A stretch of DNA of 64,000 nucleotides, taken from contig NZ_JAQZAK010000013.1 of NCBI RefSeq assembly GCF_028737265.1, positions 105,466-169,465 of the forward strand, in the 5' to 3' direction. Below, piece after piece: positions 33,607 through 39,874 of the stretch. Source of the stretch: Actinomycetospora callitridis. Its GTDB lineage: Bacteria; Actinomycetota; Actinomycetes; Mycobacteriales; Pseudonocardiaceae. Below the pieces are notes generated by a model, which ran no database searches, was not told the DNA's origin, and saw nothing but the letters and a program-made list of their open reading frames with translations. Position numbers and translations under genes: made by a program. How positions within the stretch are numbered: the first letter of the stretch is position 1; each line of letters begins with the position of its first letter.

Positions 33607-34275
33607 TCACCCGCCCCGAGCCCTGGGAGGAGGCACCGCGTGCCGCGCGTGGACGGTCAGCGCGGCCTCCTCGACCGCACGCGCCACGCTCGCCGCGTCC
33701 GGGTCCCAGTCGAGCAGCAGCATCCGGGGCCAGAGGACGTAGTTGGCGATCATGCCGAGGAACTGGGTGGTCACGAGATCGGCGTCCTCGAACTGCAGGG
33801 TGCCGGCGTGCTGCTCGGCGAGCAGGTGGTCGCGCACCGAGTCGAAGAACGGCATCTTGCCCAGGTCGAAGTGCGTGCGCCCGAGCTCGGGGAAGCGCGG
33901 GAGCTCGGCGATGACGATGCGGAACAGGTCGGCCATGCCGGGGCGGGTCAACAGGTCCGCATACCGCGTGCCGAGCGTCGACAGAGCGGCCAGGGGATCA
34001 CCGGGCACGGGAGGGGCCTGCTCGTCCTCGGTGGCCCACGACGTGGTCACCATGGCGCTGAACAGCTCGGCCTTGGTCGGGAACTGCTTGAACAGCGTGG
34101 CCCGCGAGACCCCGGCCTCTGCGGCGACCTTCGCCAGCGAGGTGCCGTCGTAGCCGAGATCGAGGAAGAGCCGACGGGCAGCACCCAGCAGCGCCGCCCG
34201 ATTCCTCAGGGCCAGGTCGCGGTGGTAACGCGCCGCCCCCGACGGTGCGGCCGGCGCCGACTCGTTCCCCTCCAT
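33607..34275 (-). CDS. TetR family transcriptional regulator
   Basis: A 222-residue repressor. The N-terminal HTH is ALLGAARRLFLDLGYDGTSLAKVAAEAGVSRATLFKQFPTKAELFSAMV. The C-terminal ligand domain resembles the TetR_C_7/AefR-like type (RTHFDLGKMPFFDSVRDHLLAEQHAGTLQFEDADLVTTQFLGMI). It is divergent from an SDR gene, with three GACTCACCTC-type half-sites between them, and it most likely represses that gene and itself. Confidence 0.92.
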   Translation of the reverse strand: MEGNESAPAAPSGAARYHRDLALRNRAALLGAARRLFLDLGYDGTSLAKVAAEAGVSRATLFKQFPTKAELFSAMVTTSWATEDEQAPPVPGDPLAALSTLGTRYADLLTRPGMADLFRIVIAELPRFPELGRTHFDLGKMPFFDSVRDHLLAEQHAGTLQFEDADLVTTQFLGMIANYVLWPRMLLLDWDPDAASVARAVEEAALTVHARHAVPPPRARGG

Positions 34276-34320
34276 GGCGACCGATCCTGCCAGAGACCCG
34301 ACCCACGAGGCGAGCCGCTT

Positions 34321-34377
34321 GACTCACCTCTCTGAGGGTGGTTGCCTCATCATGAGGTGAGCGGACCGACTCACCTC
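34321..34377. promoter_or_regulatory. Candidate TetR operator cluster between tetR and SDR genes
   Basis: Two direct copies of GACTCACCTC (34321-34330 and 34368-34377) flank an inverted copy, GAGGTGAG (34354-34361), and a perfect palindrome, CCTCAT-C-ATGAGG (34345-34357). The cluster fills most of the 121-bp divergent promoter and ends 20 bp before the SDR start. Confidence 0.65.
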
Positions 34378-34396
34378 GTGGATCGAGGAGGGCACG

Positions 34397-35167
34397 ATGG
34401 GACGTTTCGAGGGACGGACGGTGCTGGTGACCGGAGCGACCGGCGGGATGGGGCGCAGCCACGTGCACGCGTTCCACCGCGAGGGTGCTGCCGTGGTGAT
34501 CGCTGCGCGTGATGAGGCGGCCGGGGTCGCGCTGGCCGAGCAGCTCGGAGAGCGAGCGCTCGCGGTCCGACTCGACGTCACCGACGAGCAGCAATGGACG
34601 GCCGCGGTCGCGGCGGCCGAGCAGCGATTCGGGCCCATCTCGGTCCTGGTCGCCAACGCCGGAGTGCAGCACCCGCCGACGCTGCTCGAGGACGCCGACC
34701 GCAGCCTGTGGGACGCCGTCACCGCCGTGAACCTCACGGGGACCGCGCTCGGGATTCGAGCAGTCGTTCCCTCGATGCGCCGCGGGGGCGGCGGCGTGAT
34801 CGTCACGGTCGCGTCGACGATGGCCCACGGCGGCACGGCTGCCTTCGGCCCGTACGTCGCCGCGAAGTGGGCCGTGCGCGGGCTGACCCGGACCGCGGCG
34901 CTGGAGCTGGGACGCGACCGCATCCGCGTCGTGTCACTCACCCCGGGGGTCGTGGCCACACCGTTGATCACCGAACCGCTCGGCGACGGGGTGCCGGCCA
35001 TCGCCGAGGTCTTCGACCCCGAGCCGTTCGCCGTCCCGCGGATGGGTGACCCGGACGAGATCAGCCGTGCCCTTCTCTTCCTCGCCTCCCCCGAGGCTGC
35101 CTTCATCACCGGTTCGGAGCTCGTCATCGACGGCGGGCTGCTCCTCGGCCCGGCACTACCGGCCTGA
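34397..35167 (+). CDS. SDR family oxidoreductase
   Basis: A 256-residue classical short-chain dehydrogenase. TGATGGMGRSH binds the cofactor, NAG is at ANAGVQ, and the catalytic Ser and Tyr-x3-Lys are in VASTMAHGG and YVAAKWAV. SLTPGVVATPL and the C-terminal ITGSELVIDGG are standard. Arginine in VIAARDE suggests NADPH is possible. It is divergent from the TetR gene and probably its target. The substrate (alcohol, hydroxysteroid or 3-oxoacyl compound) is unknown. A hairpin 67 bp past the stop probably ends the transcript. Confidence 0.92.
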   Translation: MGRFEGRTVLVTGATGGMGRSHVHAFHREGAAVVIAARDEAAGVALAEQLGERALAVRLDVTDEQQWTAAVAAAEQRFGPISVLVANAGVQHPPTLLEDADRSLWDAVTAVNLTGTALGIRAVVPSMRRGGGGVIVTVASTMAHGGTAAFGPYVAAKWAVRGLTRTAALELGRDRIRVVSLTPGVVATPLITEPLGDGVPAIAEVFDPEPFAVPRMGDPDEISRALLFLASPEAAFITGSELVIDGGLLLGPALPA

Positions 35168-35233
35168 CCATGCCCAGCAGGTCCTGCGGCCCGCCTCGCT
35201 CGCGGGTGGTACGGCCACGTCTCGGCGCTCGAC

Positions 35234-35249
35234 CCCCGATCCGTCGGGG
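35234..35249 (+). terminator. Hairpin after the SDR gene
   Basis: CCCCGA-TCCG-TCGGGG, a 6-bp perfect stem with a 4-nt loop, without a T run. It directly abuts a possible ATG at 35250, which argues for the later GTG start of the next small gene. Confidence 0.45.
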
Positions 35250-35303
35250 ATGACGGACGCGCGAGCGGCCGACTACCGTGGAATCGAGGGGGAGGGGTTC
35301 GCC

Positions 35304-35534
35304 GTGCGGGACGAGGAACTGATCGTCGAGTTCGCCCTGACGCGCCTGGACAACCCCGGCCTCGAGCTGGAGGAGGTCGCTGCACTGCTGGTCGCGCGGG
35401 TGGGGCCGGAGACGATGGTCGAGCTCGCGGGTCAGAACCTCGCCGACCGCGGCGAGCTGCGCGGCGCCTTGTTCGAGACGGCGGTCGAGCGGGTCATGCG
35501 CGTGGTGCTCGCGCTGCGCGACGCCCCGCTCTGA
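35304..35534 (+). CDS. Small conserved-looking protein, unknown function
   Basis: A 76-residue acidic helical protein (VRDEELIVEFALTRLDNPGLELEEVAALLVARVGPETMVELAGQNLADRGELRGALFETAVERVMRVVLALRD). Two or three amphipathic helices and no Cys or His suggest a small helical bundle or protein-interaction module. The GTG at 35304 is preferred because GGGGGAGGGG lies six bases upstream; an in-frame ATG at 35250 would follow a hairpin directly. I do not recognise a family. It lies alone between the SDR gene and a converging membrane protein gene. Confidence 0.55.
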   Translation: MRDEELIVEFALTRLDNPGLELEEVAALLVARVGPETMVELAGQNLADRGELRGALFETAVERVMRVVLALRDAPL

Positions 35535-35549
35535 GGCGCCGACCCCGCG

Positions 35550-36002
35550 TCACACCCCCGTCGTCGACCCCGGGCGCACGATCATCAGCACGGTCACCGT
35601 CGCCCAGAGCAGGTTGAACACGCCCGTGGCCCCGGCGAGGCGCCCGGTGAGGGCGGCGACCGCGTCGGTCGGCCCGCTCGCCTCGAGCAGCGTGCGCTGC
35701 CGGGGCAGCACGACGCCGGCGAGCACCCCGGCCGCCGCGGCGGTCAGCACGATCGACACGAGCACCCAGGCCTCGGTCAGCACTCCCATGGCCAGCGCGG
35801 TGGCGAGGCCGAGCACCGGGACGGCGATGCCGATCACCGCGTAGGTCCGGCAGATGCGCCCGAGCACCCGCAGCCGGGCCCCGGCGTCCGGGTCCGTCGC
35901 GGCCCGCCGCGCCTCCGGCGGGAACATGCTCGCCGCCACGCACACCGGGCCGACGGCCAGGATCGCGACGAGGACGTGCAGGGACAGGAGGACCGCGGTC
36001 AC
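35550..36002 (-). CDS. DUF2269-like small integral membrane protein
   Basis: A 150-residue protein with four predicted membrane helices: LLSLHVLVAILAVGPVCVAA, YAVIGIAVPVLGLATALAMG, VSIVLTAAAAGVLAGVVLP and the C-terminal GVFNLLWATVTVLMIV. Pattern and length suit the DUF2269 group of predicted membrane proteins; function unknown. Its GTG start overlaps the stop of the DJ-1/PfpI gene by 4 bp, so they are one operon and probably under the MarR control described at 36665-36702. Confidence 0.75.
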   Translation of the reverse strand: MTAVLLSLHVLVAILAVGPVCVAASMFPPEARRAATDPDAGARLRVLGRICRTYAVIGIAVPVLGLATALAMGVLTEAWVLVSIVLTAAAAGVLAGVVLPRQRTLLEASGPTDAVAALTGRLAGATGVFNLLWATVTVLMIVRPGSTTGV

Positions 36003-36646
36003 GCCCCGGTCACCGCGACCCCGGCTGGCCGCCAGACCGTGCCGCGCCGCTCGTGGCGGATGACCTGCTCGACGGCGTGGGCGACCTGGGGGCCGACCTC
36101 CCGCTCGAGCAGGTGCAGCGCCAGGTCGAGCCCGCTGGTGACGTTGCCGGCGCTGACCAGGTCGCCGTCGTCGACGACGCGGGCGTCCACCGGCTGCGCC
36201 GCGGTGCCCGCCAGGTCGGCACCGTGGCCGTGGGTGACCAGCGGCCGGCCGTCGGCGAGTCCGGCCCACGCCACCAACAGGGATCCGCCGCACACGGTGG
36301 CCACCGTCGTGCCCTGGCGGCCCACCGCGTCGCGCAGCGGGCCGGCCAGCGCGCTCGACCCGGCCCGGGCGAGGAGCTGGCCGATGCCGCCGTCCACCTC
36401 CGGGCCCAGCGCGAGCGCCCCGACCGCGCCCGGCACCACCACGAGGTCCGCCGCCGGGTCCAGCGCCGCGGTGGCCGTGAGCGAGACGGCCTCGAGCCCG
36501 CTGGGCACCAGCCGGGGCCCCTCGGCGCTGACGAGCTCGACGGTCAGCCCGCCGCCGGTGAGGCCGGCCCCGATGTGGAAGACCTCGAACGGGCCGAGGA
36601 CGTCGAGGGGATCGAACCCGTCGAACAGCACGACCTGGATACGCAT
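35999..36646 (-). CDS. DJ-1/PfpI family protein
   Basis: A 215-residue single-domain DJ-1/PfpI protein (MRIQVVLFDGFDPLDVLGPFEVF). The nucleophile elbow is ATVCGGSLLVAWAGL with the conserved Cys, and the family aspartate/histidine surroundings (VVVPGA, PLVTHGHGAD, DLVSAGNVTSGLDLALHLLEREVG) resemble isonitrile hydratase and AraC-type sensor domains. The ATG at 36646 is selected because GGGAGG lies eight bases upstream. It is divergent from a marR gene across a double palindromic operator. Possible roles are isonitrile/glyoxal detoxification or a chaperone-like function; the sequence does not decide. Confidence 0.88.
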   Translation of the reverse strand: MRIQVVLFDGFDPLDVLGPFEVFHIGAGLTGGGLTVELVSAEGPRLVPSGLEAVSLTATAALDPAADLVVVPGAVGALALGPEVDGGIGQLLARAGSSALAGPLRDAVGRQGTTVATVCGGSLLVAWAGLADGRPLVTHGHGADLAGTAAQPVDARVVDDGDLVSAGNVTSGLDLALHLLEREVGPQVAHAVEQVIRHERRGTVWRPAGVAVTGA

Positions 36647-36664
36647 GATCGCCACCTCCCTTGG

Positions 36665-36702
36665 TTTCAGTCTGACTGTAACAACCTACAGTGGCACTGA
36701 AA
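36665..36702. promoter_or_regulatory. Double MarR operator between DJ-1 and marR genes
   Basis: A 38-bp symmetric element: TTTCAGT-N3-ACTGTA-N6-TACAGT-N3-ACTGAAA, every specified position paired. Each half is itself a palindrome, CAGT-N3-ACTG, giving two tandem boxes 22 bp apart (about two helical turns). It ends 22 bp before the marR start and begins 19 bp before the DJ-1 start, so one bound complex can close both promoters. Confidence 0.8.
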
Positions 36703-36723
36703 CCGAGGCCAGGAGGGGAGACC

Positions 36724-37170
36724 GTGAGCCACGCAGCCGCCGGGGGAGTACCGCCCGCGTCGAGCCCCGCCTTCCTGCTGATGACCCTCGGCGGCCGCAT
36801 CCGCGAGGAGGTCGAGGCCGGGCTCAAGGCCGAGGGGATCTCGTTGCGCCACCTCTCGGCGCTCGGTCACCTCGGGCCGAACCCGGGCATGTCCTACAGC
36901 GAGCTCGCCCGGCGGGCGCGCATCACGCCGCAGAGCATGCAGGCGACGCTCCACGCCCTCGAGCAGCGCGGGGCCGTCGTGCGGGACACCGACCCCGGGC
37001 GCGGCCGGACGGCCGAGCTGCACGTCACGGCCGAGGGGCAGCGGTTGCGACGGGCCGCCGCGAGCGTCATCGCGGGCGTCGACGAGCGCCTGCGCGCCCA
37101 GATCGGTGCCGAGTCCGCGGACGCCCTCGGCGGCACCCTGTGGACGTTGCTCCGCGCGGCGATCGAGTGA
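36724..37170 (+). CDS. MarR family transcriptional regulator
   Basis: A 148-residue winged-helix regulator. After a flexible N-terminus, helices ISLRHLSALGHLGPNPGMSYSELARRARITPQSMQATLHALEQRGAVVR lead to the wing DTDPGRGRTAELHVTAEGQ. AGGAGGGGAG lies just upstream of the GTG at 36724. It faces the DJ-1/membrane-protein operon across the 38-bp symmetric operator and is probably its repressor. The gene ends one base before the converging cupin stop, with no gap at all. Confidence 0.92.
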   Translation: MSHAAAGGVPPASSPAFLLMTLGGRIREEVEAGLKAEGISLRHLSALGHLGPNPGMSYSELARRARITPQSMQATLHALEQRGAVVRDTDPGRGRTAELHVTAEGQRLRRAAASVIAGVDERLRAQIGAESADALGGTLWTLLRAAIE

Positions 37171-37548
37171 TCACCCGTCCAGCCGGCGCCCCTGCGACAT
37201 GACCAGCGCGTCGAACCGCGCCGGGCCGACGATGGTCAGCGCCCGCGCCGGGGCGTCGCCCACCACCTCGAAGCCGTGCTCCACGTCGCGGGGCAGGAAG
37301 AGGAACGCGCCCGCCGAGGCCGTCCAGCGCTCGTCGCCGCAGAACCCCGCCAGTTCGCCGGAGAGGACGTAGAACATCTCGTCCTCGCCGTCGTGGGTGT
37401 GCGCCGGCACCGTCAGCCCGGCGGGCGCCTCCTGCTCCATCACCGCGACGCGTCCCTCCGTGTCGCCGCCGTCCGCCTTCACCGTGAAGGTCGTGCCGTC
37501 GAAGTCGTACCGGTCGCCGGTGCCCGCGGGGCGCACGAAGAAGCTCAC
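37171..37548 (-). CDS. Single-domain cupin protein
   Basis: A 125-residue cupin_2 protein. The metal-binding motif 1 is AHTHDGEDEMFYVLSG (two His and a Glu); motif 2 is FLFLPRDVEHGFEV with the third His. It may bind a small molecule or act as an isomerase/dioxygenase. The GTG start overlaps the end of the ECF sigma gene by 4 bp. It is the last gene of the oxidoreductase-sigma-cupin operon driven by the ECF41-type promoter at 39695-39721 and so belongs to the sigma factor's own regulon. Confidence 0.88.
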   Translation of the reverse strand: MSFFVRPAGTGDRYDFDGTTFTVKADGGDTEGRVAVMEQEAPAGLTVPAHTHDGEDEMFYVLSGELAGFCGDERWTASAGAFLFLPRDVEHGFEVVGDAPARALTIVGPARFDALVMSQGRRLDG

Positions 37549-38474
37549 GCCCCGGAGTCTCGCCGATGCCGTCGGGCGATCGCGTCCGCACGCACGCCCC
37601 AGGCGTCGGCGACCGGGCCCAGGTGCTCGAGCTTGTCGGGGTTGATCACCGTGCGGATCGTCTGGATCCGCCCCTCGAGGACGTCGAGCACGATGATCGC
37701 GACGATCTTGCCTTCCTGGTCCCGCAGGATCGCCCCGGGCTGGTCGTTGATCGTGCGCGGGCCCATGTCGACGACCCCGGGCATGAGGGCGGCGAACCCG
37801 CCGATCAGCCGGGCCACGTTCTCGGACCCGACCACCGGCCGGGCGAGTGCCGGGCCCTTGCCGCCGCTGTCGCTGACCGCCTGCACGTCGGGGGCGAGCA
37901 GCTCGCGGAGCCCGTCGAGGTCGCCGTCGGCGAAGGCGTCGAAGAACCGGGCGGCGAGCTCCTCGCGCTCCCGCCGGTCGGCCGCGAACCGCGGCCGGCC
38001 CTCCTCCATGTGCCGTCGGGCCCGCACCGCGAGCTGGCGGCACGCCGCCTCCGAGCGCCCCACCGCCGCGGCGATCTCCGGGAAGTCGAACGCGAACACC
38101 TCCCGGAGCACGAACACCGCCCGCTCCCGCGGGCTCAGGCGCTCGAGCAGCAGCAGCGCCGCCATCGACACCGAGTCCGCGAGCTCCGCGGAGCGTTCCG
38201 GGTCCTCGTAGGGGTCGGTGAGCAGCGGCTCGGGGAACCACGGCCCGACGTAGGACTCCCGCCGGACCCGGGCCGAGCGCAGGACGTCGATCGAGAGCCG
38301 GGTGATCACGGCCGACAGGTACGACTTCACCGACGCGGGCTCGATCGCGGACGACTCGTAGCGCAGCCACGTCTCCTGGACGGCGTCCTCGGCCTCGCTG
38401 ACGCTGCCCAGGATCCGGTAGGCGATCGCGAAGAGCAGCGGGCGCAGCGCGGTGAACTCCTCGGTGCGCGTCAC
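37545..38474 (-). CDS. sigJ: ECF41-type sigma factor with SnoaL-like C-terminal domain (SigJ-like)
   Basis: A 309-residue ECF sigma factor. Sigma2 (FAIAYRILGSVSEAEDAVQETWLRY) and sigma4 (LSPRERAVFVLREVFAFDFPEIAAAVGRSEAACRQLAVRARRHM) are followed by an NTF2/SnoaL-like extension. The extension holds the DSGGK loop (usual DGGGK) and the NPDKL motif that define group ECF41, where it acts as a built-in regulator in place of an anti-sigma factor. The GTG overlaps the oxidoreductase gene by 4 bp. The matching promoter lies upstream of the operon, so it is autoregulated. The inducing signal is unknown. Confidence 0.93.
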   Translation of the reverse strand: MTRTEEFTALRPLLFAIAYRILGSVSEAEDAVQETWLRYESSAIEPASVKSYLSAVITRLSIDVLRSARVRRESYVGPWFPEPLLTDPYEDPERSAELADSVSMAALLLLERLSPRERAVFVLREVFAFDFPEIAAAVGRSEAACRQLAVRARRHMEEGRPRFAADRREREELAARFFDAFADGDLDGLRELLAPDVQAVSDSGGKGPALARPVVGSENVARLIGGFAALMPGVVDMGPRTINDQPGAILRDQEGKIVAIIVLDVLEGRIQTIRTVINPDKLEHLGPVADAWGVRADAIARRHRRDSGA

Positions 38475-39685
38475 GGTGCCGATCCTGCGGTCGTGGGGGC
38501 GTCCTGGACCGGCCGCTCGCCGTGCGGCCAGCGGATCGCCCCGGGCAGGCGCCGCTCGAGGCCGATCGCGGACACGGTGCCCCGGACCTGGAACTGCTTG
38601 GCCAGCACGGCCGCGCGTCCGGTCACGGCCCGTCCCCGGGCCACGTCGGTCGCGGTGGTCGGCTGCAGCACGGCGTGGCGCCGGCCGAGGCTGACGCAGC
38701 GGGCGGTGAAGCCGAGGTCGAGCGGCCGGTCGTCGACCGCACCGTCGAACCCGATCACGGTGTCCCCGACCAGCGCGTCCGCGGCGTGCGCGGCGGACGG
38801 GAACGCGAACTGGCACGACATGCTGAACCGGTCGCCGTCCGGCGCGGGCGTGTGCCCGGCGTCGCCGACGGCCAGGACCGCCGGGTGCGACAGCGAGCGC
38901 AGCGCGGCGTCGGTGAGGATCGCGCCCCGGTCGTCGACGGCGATCCCGGCGTCGCGGGCCAGCGGGGGCGCGGCGAACCCGCCGCACCACACGGTGAGCC
39001 CGGACGGCACCTCGGCGCCGTCCTCGAGCACCAGGCGGTCCGGCGCCACGGCCCGCACCCGGGCCCCGCCGAGCGCCTCCACACCGAGATCCTCCAACGT
39101 GCGGCGCACGTGCTCCGCTGCCGGAGGGGTGAACCACCCGCCGACCTCGCCCGCGGTCACCAGGCGCACCGGCACGTCCGGACGGCTCTCGGCCAGCTCG
39201 GCCACCGTCTCGAGGCCCGTGAACCCGCCGCCGACGACGCTGACGGGCGTGCCCCCGGGCAGCGCGGCGAACGCGGTGCGCAGCCGGTGGGCGGACTCCA
39301 GGTCCCCGACGGCGTGGACGAGTTCACCGCCCGGCACCGGCGCGGCCGCGGTCGTGCTGCCCGTGGCGACGACGACCCGGTCGAACGCGAGGAGCCGCAC
39401 CCCGTCGGGCCCGGCGACCGTGGCGCGCCCGGCGTCCGGGTCGAGCGTCGTCACGTGGCCCTCCACGAGGGTGACCCCCGCCCCCAGCATCCGGCGCAGG
39501 TCGGGGGCGGGCACCGCGCGGCCGATCGCGACGTGGTGCAGCCGGAGCCGGTTGACGAACTGCGGGCGAGGGTTGACCACCGTGACCTCGGCCCGCCCGC
39601 GCGAGCGGCCGGCCAGCCGCACGGCGACCGTCGCGCCCGCGTAGCCGGCGCCGATGACCAGGACCCGCTTCTTCGATGTGCTCAT
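38471..39685 (-). CDS. NAD(P)/FAD-dependent oxidoreductase (NDH-2-like), ECF41-linked
   Basis: A 404-residue pyridine-nucleotide-disulphide-type oxidoreductase. The FAD motif is VLVIGAGYAGATVAVRLAG; the second Rossmann motif VSVVGGGFTGLETVAELAE binds NAD(P)H; AVLAVGDAGH is the C-terminal FAD contact. It has no redox-active Cys pair and resembles NDH-2/FSP1-like quinone reductases. It is the first gene of the sigma/cupin operon and the type of enzyme regularly found next to ECF41 factors (the COE group: carboxymuconolactone decarboxylase, oxidoreductase or epimerase). Its start is about 10 bp behind the -10 element, so the leader is very short. Confidence 0.9.
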   Translation of the reverse strand: MSTSKKRVLVIGAGYAGATVAVRLAGRSRGRAEVTVVNPRPQFVNRLRLHHVAIGRAVPAPDLRRMLGAGVTLVEGHVTTLDPDAGRATVAGPDGVRLLAFDRVVVATGSTTAAAPVPGGELVHAVGDLESAHRLRTAFAALPGGTPVSVVGGGFTGLETVAELAESRPDVPVRLVTAGEVGGWFTPPAAEHVRRTLEDLGVEALGGARVRAVAPDRLVLEDGAEVPSGLTVWCGGFAAPPLARDAGIAVDDRGAILTDAALRSLSHPAVLAVGDAGHTPAPDGDRFSMSCQFAFPSAAHAADALVGDTVIGFDGAVDDRPLDLGFTARCVSLGRRHAVLQPTTATDVARGRAVTGRAAVLAKQFQVRGTVSAIGLERRLPGAIRWPHGERPVQDAPTTAGSAP

Positions 39686-39694
39686 GTCTCCCAG

Positions 39695-39721
39695 GACGAG
39701 ATGGCGGGCCCAGCCGTGACA
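39695..39721 (-). promoter_or_regulatory. ECF41-type promoter
   Basis: On the minus strand: -35 TGTCACG (39715-39721), a 16-bp spacer, then -10 CGTC (39695-39698), 10 bp upstream of the oxidoreductase start. This differs by one base from the TGTCACA-N16-CGTC consensus I recall for ECF41 sigma factors, and the operon it drives encodes such a factor. Confidence 0.8.
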
Positions 39722-39781
39722 TCTCCTGCCGCGCGCGGGGTAGCCAGACCTTCCGGTGCTCAGAACGGCGGTTGACGCAGG

Positions 39782-39809
39782 GTCCCCGACCAGGTGGGGT
39801 CCCGGGGAC
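39782..39809. promoter_or_regulatory. Inverted repeat upstream of aceE
   Basis: GTCCCCG (39782-39788) and CGGGGAC (39803-39809) form a 7-bp perfect stem with a 14-nt loop that itself contains GGGGTCC-type complementarity. It lies 66-93 bp upstream of aceE. It may be an operator or leader structure; the ECF41 promoter and this element account for the 39686-39874 gap. Confidence 0.4.
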
Positions 39810-39874
39810 GATGACGATTCGGCGCCACGTGAGCACTCCCCGCACACCCTCCGAGCCCTGACAGGACTGCGCGC

